This document shows, one piece after another, positions 28,001 to 35,396 of a DNA stretch of 64,000 nucleotides. The DNA comes from CAWBJP01 sp963789165. GTDB taxonomy: Bacteria; Actinomycetota; Acidimicrobiia; IMCC26256; BP-133. Under the pieces are notes generated by a model. The model was given only the letters and a program-made list of their open reading frames with translations, searched no databases and was not told where the DNA came from. The stretch is taken from NCBI GenBank assembly GCA_963789165.1, contig CAWBJP010000010.1, positions 124,001 through 188,000 of the forward strand, given 5' to 3'. Positions within the stretch are counted from its first letter, which is position 1, and every line of letters starts with the position of its first letter. The position numbers and the translations under genes were made by a program.

Positions 28001-28927
28001 CGCCAACGCCGCCGCCCCGCAGGCCAGCGCCTCCGCCACCGGCAACCCGTAACCCTCGTACAGCGAGGGGAACACGAACAGGTCCGTCCCCTGATGCAAC
28101 AACAACAGCACCTCGTCGGGCACGAACCCCGTGAAGCACACCTCGGACGGACCGATCCCCATCTGGCCGGCCCGGTACTCCAGGTGGTTGAGCTGCAAGG
28201 GCTGGAGCGGGCAGCAGACCGCCAGCTGCCAACGGCCCCGCACCGCCGCCGGAAGCAACGACCACGCCTCCAGCAACGGCTCCAGGTTCTTCCGCCGCTC
28301 GTAGCTCCCGACGTAGAAGACGAACGGCACCCGTAGGCCAGGCACCGCGGCGGCGGCCGCCGCCGCAGCCACGGCCCGCGATTCCGGCGGCACGAACTGC
28401 GGCCCGGTTCCCGACCCCGCCACGAACACCCGCCCCGGATCGAGCCCCAGATGCTCGATGACGTCGAGCCGGGTGGTGGCTGAGTTGGTGAGGATGGCGG
28501 CCGTCGTCCGCAACAGCTGGAGGCGGGCCCGGTAACGCCGGCTCATGCCCGCGTCCTCCAGGTAGAGCTCCGGGAACAGGTAGGGGATCACGTCGTGCAG
28601 GGTGACCACCCGGGGGACCCGCGCCCTCCGAGCCCCCAGAGGCAGCTGCCGGTGCGGCGGCAGGGTCGTATCCAGCGGGGAGGCGATGTGGAGCAGCCCC
28701 GCCGTTTCCCAGTCGACGTCCTCCGGGAAGCACAACTTTCCGCCCGCCGCCAGGCGCTCCGCCTCTTCGGGCAGAGCCCGGTCCGGATTGAGCAGGTAGG
28801 CATCCACCGCCGCGGGAGCGGTCTCCTCCAAGGCGAGGGCCAGCTCGAGGACGTAGCGGGGGATTCCCCTGTGGCGCTGGTCGAGGCTCTGGATCGCCTG
28901 GAGATCGAAGAGGACTGGGCGGGTCAC
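25016..28927 (-). CDS. Tandem double glycosyltransferase, 1,303 aa, two repeated modules
   Basis: One frame encodes two copies of a module of about 650 residues. Each module has a complete GT4 domain (about 1-380 and 664-1040) with LFDLQAIQSLD or VYELQATQSFD at its start, FYVGSYERRKNL or FYIGSYEQRKNL, and the acid loop YEGYGLPVAEALACG. A Pro/Gly-rich linker follows, then a half GT-B domain (about 412-650 and 1088-1303) starting SGLRVALVAPWPPDGGGW with no donor-binding half. The second linker holds three perfect nine-residue repeats. Two active sites on one chain would suit making a disaccharide or alternating linkage. The ATG overlaps the upstream helical protein gene by 4 nt. Confidence 0.88.
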   Translation of the reverse strand: MTRPVLFDLQAIQSLDQRHRGIPRYVLELALALEETAPAAVDAYLLNPDRALPEEAERLAAGGKLCFPEDVDWETAGLLHIASPLDTTLPPHRQLPLGARRARVPRVVTLHDVIPYLFPELYLEDAGMSRRYRARLQLLRTTAAILTNSATTRLDVIEHLGLDPGRVFVAGSGTGPQFVPPESRAVAAAAAAAAVPGLRVPFVFYVGSYERRKNLEPLLEAWSLLPAAVRGRWQLAVCCPLQPLQLNHLEYRAGQMGIGPSEVCFTGFVPDEVLLLLHQGTDLFVFPSLYEGYGLPVAEALACGAAALAADSSSLPEIVGPEALFDPSDPAAMARAIERGLTDEGLRGQLLARAGRPPSTWAEVAEVTAAVYDRVLSGELGVRVPERPGPRVFGERPGVRGVPGDSVTPAVSGLRVALVAPWPPDGGGWGEWSYRLAEDLAGRPGNGESPNISLEVFADRLTTAGREVRRLAGPPGVPVHPLGALEAVEDLEGDFDAVVYLLADDEFHTGSLAALRRRAGSDARSIVMAHDVRLPVVYGQAARSGGLPEGLEALIRSAYGNVVRGRSRPIPGVVPGVGKGEVLSAGEARRRGILFTRDVLAHSGRFLVTSEVDAALARLEARPAGRDKIGVVAADPAGAASALSSELAGRRPPAPVTVTPVAGPVVYELQATQSFDTRHRGIARYAMELALAIEQVHPERVGAYAVNPDLPLPDGIERLAATGKLVYSDEVDWARVGLFHSASLLEMMAPLDRVLPPGVPAAGVPVVVSFYDLIPYLFPEHYLEDPGWRRRYRARLPHLRRATAVLSLSEATRVDGIEHLGLDPERVFVVGSGTGPQFVPPESRAAAAAAAAAAVPGLRVPYVFYIGSYEQRKNLVPLMEAWSLLPAAVRGRWQLVVCCPLQPLQLHHLRYLARQMGIGPSEVCFTGFVPDEVLLLLHQGTDLFVFPSLYEGYGLPVAEALACGAAVLAADSSSLPEILGPEALFDATDPRAMAAAIERGLTDEGLRAQLLARAGRPPSTWVDVAEATVAVYDRVLSGELSRGVSETPGVRGVPETPGVRGVPETPGVRGVPETSVARAASGLRVALVAPWPPDGGGWADWSYRLAGELAGHPTVDVHVFADRPATAGREVRRLEGPPGVVVHPLGALEAVEELEGDFDAVVVLLADDEFHTGSLAALRRRAGSDARSIVVAHDVRLAVVYGHAARSGGLPEGLEELIRTAYGEGVAPGVGADNVLSAEEARRRGILLTRDALAHSERFLLTSENAAAVARLEAHPADRAKIDVVDADPAGLADALYAELAGG
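25707..25808 (-). repeat. Tandem 27-bp repeat, three perfect units plus a partial one, in a protein linker
   Basis: Units at 25707-25733, 25734-25760 and 25761-25787 are identical, and a decayed unit follows at 25788. Each unit is nine codons (GVRGVPETP) and contains the GGGGTGTCCCC core found elsewhere in the window. The array lengthens the second linker of the double glycosyltransferase without breaking the frame. Confidence 0.9.
27713..27740 (-). repeat. GGGGTGTCCCC-type mini-repeat, copy E, in the first linker
   Basis: A single copy (minus strand CCCGGGGTTCGGGGTGTCCC and flank) lies in the first linker of the double glycosyltransferase and encodes PGVRGVPGDS. It is equivalent in position to the 27-bp array in the second linker. 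Confidence 0.65.
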
Positions 28928-29280
28928 GCCGGCTGGGTGGTGGAGCGACCGGCCATCGCCTCCTCGATTGCCGCCAGGCGCTGGTTGATGGCCGCCATCT
29001 CATCCGCCAATCGCTCCACGGACACCTGCAGACGACCCAGGGATTCTCCGACCAGGACGGCGGTCTCGTTCGCCGCCTCCAGGTCGTCGATCATCCAGCG
29101 CCGGATCTCGCTCATCGTGAACAGGGCCTTGTCCATGCCGTCGCTCACGCTGGCCAGGACCTCGCCCTGCCGCGGCAGCTCGGGCAGGACCCTCTCCTCG
29201 AGCTTCCTGTCCACGCGCCAGTCGATGCGCTTGTCGACGGACGGCAGCACCCTCTGGATCACCCGTTGCATCCGTCCCAA
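28924..29280 (-). CDS. Helical coiled-coil protein upstream of the double glycosyltransferase
   Basis: A 118-residue all-helical protein without a signal peptide. It has a basic N-terminus (MQRVIQRVLPSVDKRIDWRVDRK), SEIRRWMIDDLEAANETAVL and a heptad tail (RLADEMAAINQRLAAIEEAM). TTG 29280 is preferred over ATG 29271 because GAGGAG lies 7 nt before it. Its stop overlaps the ATG of the double glycosyltransferase by 4 nt. This is the same gene order as the helical proteins at 18818 and 20465, although sequence similarity is weak. Confidence 0.65.
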   Translation of the reverse strand: MGRMQRVIQRVLPSVDKRIDWRVDRKLEERVLPELPRQGEVLASVSDGMDKALFTMSEIRRWMIDDLEAANETAVLVGESLGRLQVSVERLADEMAAINQRLAAIEEAMAGRSTTQPA

Positions 29281-29368
29281 GGTCCCGCTCCTCGCTTGTC
29301 CGGGTCCGGCAGGATCGTAGCTCTGCGACTCTCCGACCCGGAGCCGCTCCGCGGCTCGCCCGGATCGC

Positions 29369-29374
29369 TACCAT
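29369..29374 (+). promoter_or_regulatory. Putative -10 box (TACCAT) for the 29384 gene
   Basis: TACCAT lies 9 nt before ATG 29384 and no ribosome-binding site is visible. The gene to the left is divergent, so a promoter must lie in this 103-bp gap. Confidence 0.4.
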
Positions 29375-29383
29375 CGCTCGGGC

Positions 29384-29878
29384 ATGGGTACCGGGACACC
29401 TGATGTCGACGCGCTGGTGGCGCAGCTGCGCGCCCGGGTGGAAGAGCGCCGTCGCCAGGGCTCCTACCCTCCTGGCCTCGAGCACGCGCTCGAGGGCCAG
29501 GCCCGGCTCCTGCTGTACCGCCGCGTCCACACCCCCCGCCCCTACGACGTGGAAGGCCCCGTGGCCCGCCTCCATGAGATCCGGCCCCTCTCGTCGCTCC
29601 CGGCCGTCGACGCCAGCTCCCCCGGCTCCGTGGCCCACCGGCTGGCGGCCGCGCTCACCGAGCGTCAGACCCAGGGGATCGTCGAGCAGGTCCAGGCCTT
29701 CATGGATCCCGTCGCCCAGACCCTGACCGCTCTCGCCGCCGCCATCGAGGAGCTCACCGCCGACGTCGCCGCCCTGCGACCCCCGCTCGGTGCCGTGCTG
29801 GACCGACAGGCCGTGGAAGAGCGCATCGCCACCCAGGCCGACGGCTGGCGGGCGGCCGCGGCCGCCGGCTCGGAGTAG
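29384..29878 (+). CDS. Helical protein matching the N-terminus of the 4421-5605 methyltransferase
   Basis: A 164-residue protein: PDVDALVAQLRARVEERRRQGSYPPGLE, LSSLPAVDASSPGSVAHRL and TERQTQGIVEQVQAFMDP. These elements occur in the same order in residues 8-150 of the methyltransferase encoded at 4421-5605, but here the protein stops before any methyltransferase fold. It ends 8 nt before a GT4 gene that is itself the intact paralogue of the broken GT4 at 2123. It is either a free-standing form of the domain or the remnant of a truncated methyltransferase. Confidence 0.68.
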   Translation: MGTGTPDVDALVAQLRARVEERRRQGSYPPGLEHALEGQARLLLYRRVHTPRPYDVEGPVARLHEIRPLSSLPAVDASSPGSVAHRLAAALTERQTQGIVEQVQAFMDPVAQTLTALAAAIEELTADVAALRPPLGAVLDRQAVEERIATQADGWRAAAAAGSE

Positions 29879-29886
29879 CACCGGGC

Positions 29887-31095
29887 GTGCGGCTGCTCTA
29901 CGTCCTCCAGCGCTACGGCCACGAGGTGTCAGGCGGAGCGGAGCGCCACTGCCGGGAGTTCGCCAGCCGCATGGCCGCCCGCGGTCACGACGTGGAGGTC
30001 CTCGCCAGCTGCGCCGTGAACCACTCCACCTGGGCCAACGTCTACCCGGAGGGGGACAGCGAGGTCGACGGGGTGCGCGTGCACCGGCTGGCGGTGGCCC
30101 GGCAGCGGGACGAGGTCTTTTTCCCTTCCCTCGTCCGGCGGGTCGTCTTCGCCCCGCCACCGACCCTGCATCTCCAACGTCGCTGGCTGGCGGAGCAGGG
30201 TCCGGTCGTGCCCGGACTCGTCCCCTGGCTGGTCCAGCGCGCCTCCGGTTACGACGTGGTGATCTTCTTCACCTACCTCTTCTACCCGACCTGGGCGGGG
30301 TTGCCGGCGGTGACCGGGCTGGCCCCGAGCGTGCTGCATCCCACCGCCCACGACGAGGCGGCGCTGGCCCTGCCCCATTTCGACACCGTGTTCCGCCAGC
30401 CTTCGGCCTTCGCCTTCTCCACCGAGGAGGAGGAGAGGCTGGTACGGAGGCATTTCAACGTGACCCAGCCGTCAGCCGTGATCGGCGTCGGCGTCGATCT
30501 CGAAGAGGAGAGTGATCCCGGAGCGACGGCGGCCTTCCGAGCCCGCTACGGACTCTCCGACCGTCCCTACCTGGTCGTCGTGGGTCGGGTGGAGTCGGGC
30601 AAGGGATCACGGGAGCTGTTCGACTTCTTCACCGCCTACAAAGCCCGGAACCCCGGCCCGTTGGTGCTGGTGATCCTGGGCGAGGTCGTCAACCCCCTCC
30701 CCGAGCACCCCGACGTGGTGGTGACGGGCTACATCGACGACGGCAACCGCCGGGCCGCTCTGGCCGGAGCGCTGACGCTGGTGCAGCCGTCGTACTTCGA
30801 AAGCTTCTCGATGGTCCTGACCGAGGCGTGGGCGGCCGCCAAGGGGGCGCTGGTCCAGGGCCACTGCGAGGTCCTGACCGGCCAGGCGACCCGGTCGGGC
30901 GGGGGGCTCCCCTACCGCGGCTTCGCCGAGTTCGAGGCTGCCCTCGACCTCCTCGTCGAGGACCCCGACCTGGCCGTGGCCCTGGGTGCGGCCGGGAGGC
31001 GCTTCGTGCAGGAGAACTACGACTGGGAGACGGTCATGAGCCGCTACGAGCGGTTCCTGGCCTCGGTGGCCGGACCCGTCCGATCACCGGTCTGA
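29887..31095 (+). CDS. GT4 family glycosyltransferase
   Basis: A 402-residue GT-B enzyme starting at GTG 29887 with RLLYVLQRYGHEVSGGAERHCREF. Landmarks are FYPTWAGLPAVTG, VLHPTAHDEAAL, YLVVVGRVESGKGSRELFDFF, PSYFESFSMVLTEAWA and RSGGGLPYRGF. It is the intact relative of the frame-broken gene at 2123-3338 and serves as reference for that break. The partner gene lies 8 nt upstream, so the pair is probably cotranscribed. Confidence 0.92.
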   Translation: MRLLYVLQRYGHEVSGGAERHCREFASRMAARGHDVEVLASCAVNHSTWANVYPEGDSEVDGVRVHRLAVARQRDEVFFPSLVRRVVFAPPPTLHLQRRWLAEQGPVVPGLVPWLVQRASGYDVVIFFTYLFYPTWAGLPAVTGLAPSVLHPTAHDEAALALPHFDTVFRQPSAFAFSTEEEERLVRRHFNVTQPSAVIGVGVDLEEESDPGATAAFRARYGLSDRPYLVVVGRVESGKGSRELFDFFTAYKARNPGPLVLVILGEVVNPLPEHPDVVVTGYIDDGNRRAALAGALTLVQPSYFESFSMVLTEAWAAAKGALVQGHCEVLTGQATRSGGGLPYRGFAEFEAALDLLVEDPDLAVALGAAGRRFVQENYDWETVMSRYERFLASVAGPVRSPV

Positions 31096-31153
31096 CCGGC
31101 GCCTTGTGCTGGAATAAGGCCTCGGGGTCACCGACAAGTGGGAGCCGACTGAG

Positions 31154-32110
31154 ATGCGCGTCCTTATTACCGGCATCACCGGGATGGTTGGGAGCCACCT
31201 GGCCGAGTACTGCCTGGAACGCGGCGACGTGGAGGTCGTCGGCACGGTGCGTTGGCGGAGCCCCAAGGACAACATCTCGGCCGTGGTGGACAAGGTCGAG
31301 CTGGTGCAGTGCGACCTCCGGGACCAGGCGGGCGTGCGCCGCCTCCTGGAGCAGGTTCGTCCCGAGGCCATCTTCCACCTCGCGGCCCAGAGCTTCGTCC
31401 CCGCTTCCTGGAGCGGGCCGGCCGACACGTTCACGACCAACGTGCTGGGCCAGGTCCACCTGCTCGAGGCCATGAGGGATCTGGGACTCGACGACGTCCC
31501 CATCCAGATCGCCGGATCCTCCGAGGAGTACGGCCTCGTCCATCCCGAGGAGACGCCCATCACCGAGGAGAATCCCCTTCGGCCGCTCTCCCCCTACGCC
31601 GTTTCCAAGGTGACCCAGGACCTGATGGCCTGGCAGTACCACCGCAGCTTCGGTCTGCGGACCGTGCGGACCCGGGCCTTCAACCACGAGGGCCCGCGGC
31701 GGGGCGAGGTTTTCGTCACCTCGAACTTCGCCAAGCAGATCGCCGAGATCGAGGCCGGCCAGAAGCCGCCGGTGCTGGAGGTCGGGAACCTGTCTGCCCG
31801 CCGGGACTGGCACGACGTGCGCGACACCGTGCGGGCCTACTGGTTGGCGGCCACCGAGGGCGAGCCGGGCGAGGTCTACAACGTCGGCCGGGGGGAAGCC
31901 CTGTCCATCCAGGGGATGCTCGACCTGCTGCTGTCCAAAGCCAAGGTCGACGTCGAGGTCCGGCCGATGCCCGACCGGATGCGGCCCTCGGACGTGGAGC
32001 TGCTCCTCTGCGACCCCACCAAGTTCCGGGAGCGGACCGGCTGGGAGCCCAAGATTCCCTTCGACCAGACGCTGGCCGACACCCTGGAATACTGGCGGGA
32101 GCGGGTGTAG
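31154..32110 (+). CDS. GDP-mannose 4,6-dehydratase-like nucleotide-sugar dehydratase/reductase
   Basis: Extended SDR of 318 residues: MRVLITGITGMVGSHLAEYCLERG (GxxGxxG), FHLAAQSFVPASW, the Ser-Tyr-Lys set in AGSSEEYGLV and SPYAVSKVTQDLM, then TRAFNHEGPRRGEVF and the C-terminal RPSDVELLLCDPTKF typical of the GDP-mannose dehydratase (Gmd) and GDP-4-keto-6-deoxymannose reductase (Rmd) group. With the Rmd-like gene at 35393 it could convert GDP-mannose to a GDP-6-deoxy-sugar such as GDP-rhamnose. Which of the two does which step is not certain from sequence. Confidence 0.87.
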   Translation: MRVLITGITGMVGSHLAEYCLERGDVEVVGTVRWRSPKDNISAVVDKVELVQCDLRDQAGVRRLLEQVRPEAIFHLAAQSFVPASWSGPADTFTTNVLGQVHLLEAMRDLGLDDVPIQIAGSSEEYGLVHPEETPITEENPLRPLSPYAVSKVTQDLMAWQYHRSFGLRTVRTRAFNHEGPRRGEVFVTSNFAKQIAEIEAGQKPPVLEVGNLSARRDWHDVRDTVRAYWLAATEGEPGEVYNVGRGEALSIQGMLDLLLSKAKVDVEVRPMPDRMRPSDVELLLCDPTKFRERTGWEPKIPFDQTLADTLEYWRERV

Positions 32111-32116
32111 CGGCGC

Positions 32117-33220
32117 TTGACGGTGGACGTCGCCCTCGACGTCACTCCACTGGTGGGTCCGCGTTCCGGGGTGGGCTATTTCGTGGCCGAGATCCTGGAC
32201 GCCATGGCCGGAGTGGAGGGGGTCAACCTGATCCCCTATGCCTTGAGCCTGCGCGCCCGCCGCGGCGACGTGCACGGTCTGCCCGCCGCGACCCGGATGC
32301 TGCCCCTGCCCGCCACCGCGGCGGTGACCGCCTGGGGCCGGGTCGACCAGCCCGATGCGCAACGGTGGTTGAAGCCAGCGGTGGTGGTACACGGCACGAA
32401 CTATGTGGTGCCGCCCGTCCGGGGGGCGGGGGCGGTGGTCACCGTGCACGACTGCTCCTTCGCCCGCTACCCCGAGCTGTGCTCCCCGGCCATCCGCCGG
32501 ATGGTGCCCGCTCTGCGCCGGGCCGTGGCCCGGGGGGCGTGGGTCCACACCCCGTCCACCTTCGTCGCCGAGGAGGCGGCCGACGTCCTCGGCACGGACC
32601 GGGTGGTGGCCGTGCCCCACGGTGTCCCCCGGCTGGCCCTGGCGGCCGCCCCCTTGTCGGGTCTGGTGGGAGACAGCCCCTTCCTGCTCGCCCTGGGAAC
32701 GCTCGAGCCCCGCAAGAACGTGCGCCTCCTGGTCGAGGCCTTCGGCGAGGTGGGAACCCGCCACCCCCACCTGCAGCTCCTGGTGGCCGGCGCGGACGGA
32801 CCGGCCCGCCCCGGGGTGGAAGCGGCCCGGAACGCCCTCCCGTCCAGCGTGGCCCGCCGGGTCCGCCTGGCCGGCTACGTCGACGACCGCACCCGGGCCA
32901 CGCTCCTCACCCGGGCCAGCGTGTTCGCCTACCCGTCGCTCTACGAGGGGTTCGGCTTCCCGGTGCTGGAGGCCATGGCCGCGGGCACGCCGGTGGTGGC
33001 GGGGCGGGCCGGGGCCGTCCCCGAGGTGGCCGGAGACGGGGCCCTGCTGGTCGATCCCACCGACAAGGACGCCATCGCCGACGCCATCTGCCGGATCCTG
33101 GAGGACAGCGCGCTGGCGGACGAGCTGATCCGGGCCGGCCACCGCCAGGCCGCCGGTTACTCGTGGCGCCGGGCGGCCGCCGGCCTCACCGACCTCTACC
33201 GCCGGGCCGCCCCCTCATGA
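32117..33220 (+). CDS. GT4 family glycosyltransferase
   Basis: A 367-residue GT-B enzyme of the WbaZ/WbpY-like branch. It starts at TTG 32117 (TVDVALDVTPLVGPRSGVGYFV), 6 nt after the dehydratase stop. It contains VVHGTNYVVPP, VVTVHDCSF, LLALGTLEPRKNVRLLVEAF and the acid loop YEGFGFPVLEAMAAG. The TLEPRKN motif is shared with the next two genes, so 32117, 33225 and 34266 form a three-gene series. A mannosyl- or rhamnosyltransferase role fits the GDP-sugar genes on both sides (inference). Confidence 0.91.
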   Translation: MTVDVALDVTPLVGPRSGVGYFVAEILDAMAGVEGVNLIPYALSLRARRGDVHGLPAATRMLPLPATAAVTAWGRVDQPDAQRWLKPAVVVHGTNYVVPPVRGAGAVVTVHDCSFARYPELCSPAIRRMVPALRRAVARGAWVHTPSTFVAEEAADVLGTDRVVAVPHGVPRLALAAAPLSGLVGDSPFLLALGTLEPRKNVRLLVEAFGEVGTRHPHLQLLVAGADGPARPGVEAARNALPSSVARRVRLAGYVDDRTRATLLTRASVFAYPSLYEGFGFPVLEAMAAGTPVVAGRAGAVPEVAGDGALLVDPTDKDAIADAICRILEDSALADELIRAGHRQAAGYSWRRAAAGLTDLYRRAAPS

Positions 33221-33224
33221 GGAC

Positions 33225-34256
33225 ATGAGGATCGCCCTCCAGACCGGCCAGCTGCGACAACCGGCGCCGGGGGGTATCGGGCGCTATGTGGAAGGACTGC
33301 TGGCCCACCTGCCCGCCGCCGGCATCGCCGTCGAACCCTTCGCCGGATCCCGGTGGCACTACCAGACCTGGCACCGGTTCCGGCGTCCGGCGCTGCGACT
33401 GCCCAACGGGATCGACGTGGTTCACGCTCCCAGCCTGGCCGTACCTCCGCCCGGCACCCGTCCGCTGGTGGTCACGGTTCACGATCTCGCCTTTTCCTAT
33501 CTGTCACCGCAGGGCTCGGCCTTCCACCGGCGGGGCCTGGAGCTGACCCGGAAGGAAGCCGCCGTCGTCGTGGTCCCCTCCGCCTTCACCGGCTCGGAGG
33601 TCGAGGCCGCCGGTATCGACCCGAAACGGGTCCACGTCGTGCACCACGGGATCGACCGGCCTGCCGAACCCGCCCCCGGTGAGGCGGCCACCCGGCTCCG
33701 GCGCCTCGGAGTGGAGGCACCCTTTCTCCTGGCGGTGGGAACCATCGAGCCCCGCAAGGGCCTCGAGGTCCTGGCCGAAGCGTTCTCGGCCCTCTCGGCG
33801 ATAACCCGCACCCCGGAGGTCCGCCTGGTACTGGCCGGTCCCCCGGGCTGGGGCGAGGTGCCGGGCCTGGACCGCCCCGGCCTGTTGCGGCTGGGTCACG
33901 TCGGCGAGGCCGACCTCGACGCGCTCTACCGGGGCGCCGCCGCTCTGGTCATGGCCTCGCGCACCGAAGGCTTCGGAATCCCCGTCCTGGAAGCCATGGT
34001 GCGGGGCTGTCCGGTCGTCGTCTCCGATGCCGGCAGCCTCCCCGAGGTCGTCGGCCCGGCCGGGGTGGTGGTGCCGGCCGGTGACCCTGACTCCCTGGCC
34101 GGCGTGCTGGTGGAGATGCTCGACGGGGAGGAACGCCGGAAGGACCTGGCCGAAGCGGGCCGGAGGCGGGCGGCCGGCTTCACCTGGGCCGCCTGTGTGG
34201 AGGGACACGTCGCCGCCTACCGGTCGGCACTCGGACCCGGCCCGGACGGCCCGTAG
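33225..34256 (+). CDS. GT4 family glycosyltransferase
   Basis: A 343-residue GT-B enzyme: MRIALQTGQLRQPAPGGIGRYVEGLL, DVVHAPSLAVPPPG, LVVTVHDLAFSYL, LLAVGTIEPRKGLEVLAEAF and the acid loop RTEGFGIPVLEAMVRG. It follows its neighbour by 4 nt. The TAG stop at 34254-34256 is also the beginning of a TAGACT box in front of the next gene. Confidence 0.91.
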   Translation: MRIALQTGQLRQPAPGGIGRYVEGLLAHLPAAGIAVEPFAGSRWHYQTWHRFRRPALRLPNGIDVVHAPSLAVPPPGTRPLVVTVHDLAFSYLSPQGSAFHRRGLELTRKEAAVVVVPSAFTGSEVEAAGIDPKRVHVVHHGIDRPAEPAPGEAATRLRRLGVEAPFLLAVGTIEPRKGLEVLAEAFSALSAITRTPEVRLVLAGPPGWGEVPGLDRPGLLRLGHVGEADLDALYRGAAALVMASRTEGFGIPVLEAMVRGCPVVVSDAGSLPEVVGPAGVVVPAGDPDSLAGVLVEMLDGEERRKDLAEAGRRRAAGFTWAACVEGHVAAYRSALGPGPDGP

Positions 34257-34259
34257 ACT
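34254..34259 (+). promoter_or_regulatory. Putative -10 box (TAGACT) overlapping a stop codon
   Basis: TAGACT ends 6 nt before ATG 34266. Its first three bases are the stop codon of the upstream glycosyltransferase gene. If active it gives a leaderless internal transcript for 34266 onward. Confidence 0.4.
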
Positions 34260-34265
34260 CGCTGG

Positions 34266-35396
34266 ATGCGCCTCGCCCTCGACGTCTCTGCGGTGCCTTC
34301 CCGCCCGGTGGGGGCCGGCGTCTACACCGTCAACCTGGTGCGGGCGCTCTCCGCCCTGGGCGAGGCCGACCTGCACCTCGTCTCCCGCCGGGGCGACGGC
34401 CGGCGCTGGACCGAGCTGGCCCCCGGCGCCGTCTGCCATCCCACCGTCCCCGCCGCCCGCCCCGCCCGGCTCGTATGGGAGCAGGCCCGGGCCGCCAGGC
34501 TGGCCAACCGCCACCGGATCGACGTGTGGCACGGCCCCCACTACACACTCCCTCTGCGCCTGGACCGCCCCGGAGTGGTCACCGTCCACGACCTCACCTT
34601 CTTCGAGCACCCGGAGTGGCACGAGCGGTCCAAGGTCGTGTTCTTCCGCCGGATGATCCGCGCCGCCGTGATCCGGGCGGCGGCGGTGGTGGCGGTGAGC
34701 GCGGCGACGGCCGAGGCCCTCGCCGAGGTTCTCGCCCCCGAAGCGCCGGTGCTCACCATCCCCCACGGCGTCGACCATGGCCGGTTCCGTCCCGGGCTCC
34801 AAGGGGACCCCGACGACCTCCGTGCCCTGGCCGGCCTCGGCGTCCGCCCTCCCTACATCGCTTTCGTGGGCACCATGGAACCCCGCAAGGCCGTGCCCGT
34901 CCTGGTGGACGCGTTCGCTCAGCTGGCCGAGGCCCATCCGGAGCTGCGGCTGGTGCTGGCTGGGGGCGACGGGTGGGGCAGCGAGGCGGTGCGGGCGGCG
35001 GTGAGCGCCAGCGGGGTCGCCACCCGGGTGCTCAGAGTGCGGTGGGTACCCGATGGTGCCCTACCCGCCCTCTTCCGCCAAGCCGCTGCCGTGGCCTACC
35101 CGTCGTTGGAGGAGGGATTCGGGCTGCCCGCCCTGGAGGCTCTGGCCTGCGGCGCGCCGCTGGTGACCACGGCCGGATCGCCCATGGAGGCCGTCGCCGG
35201 GGAGGCTGCCCTGGTCGTCCCGGCCGGCAACGCGGGGGCCCTGTCCTGGGCCCTGCGCCGGGTGCTCGACGATCCCGACATGGACACCCGGCTCCGCCAA
35301 GCCGGGCCCGAGGCCGCCTCCACGTACACGTGGGAGGCGTCAGCCAAGCTCCACCTGGAGGCCTACCGGCTGGCCGCGCCGCACGGCACCACGTGA
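34266..35396 (+). CDS. GT4 family glycosyltransferase
   Basis: A 376-residue GT-B enzyme: MRLALDVSAVPSRPVGAGVYTVNLV, DVWHGPHYTLPLRL, VVTVHDLTFFEHPEW, YIAFVGTMEPRKAVPVLVDAF and the acid loop EEGFGLPALEALACG. It is the third member of the series beginning at 32117. Its stop overlaps the GTG of the Rmd-like gene by 4 nt (GTGA). Confidence 0.91.
   Translation: MRLALDVSAVPSRPVGAGVYTVNLVRALSALGEADLHLVSRRGDGRRWTELAPGAVCHPTVPAARPARLVWEQARAARLANRHRIDVWHGPHYTLPLRLDRPGVVTVHDLTFFEHPEWHERSKVVFFRRMIRAAVIRAAAVVAVSAATAEALAEVLAPEAPVLTIPHGVDHGRFRPGLQGDPDDLRALAGLGVRPPYIAFVGTMEPRKAVPVLVDAFAQLAEAHPELRLVLAGGDGWGSEAVRAAVSASGVATRVLRVRWVPDGALPALFRQAAAVAYPSLEEGFGLPALEALACGAPLVTTAGSPMEAVAGEAALVVPAGNAGALSWALRRVLDDPDMDTRLRQAGPEAASTYTWEASAKLHLEAYRLAAPHGTT

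Noticed and set aside
31034..33142. Minus-strand open frame of 702 codons
   Set aside because: It lies opposite three genes with clear GT4 and SDR motifs and has no motif of its own.
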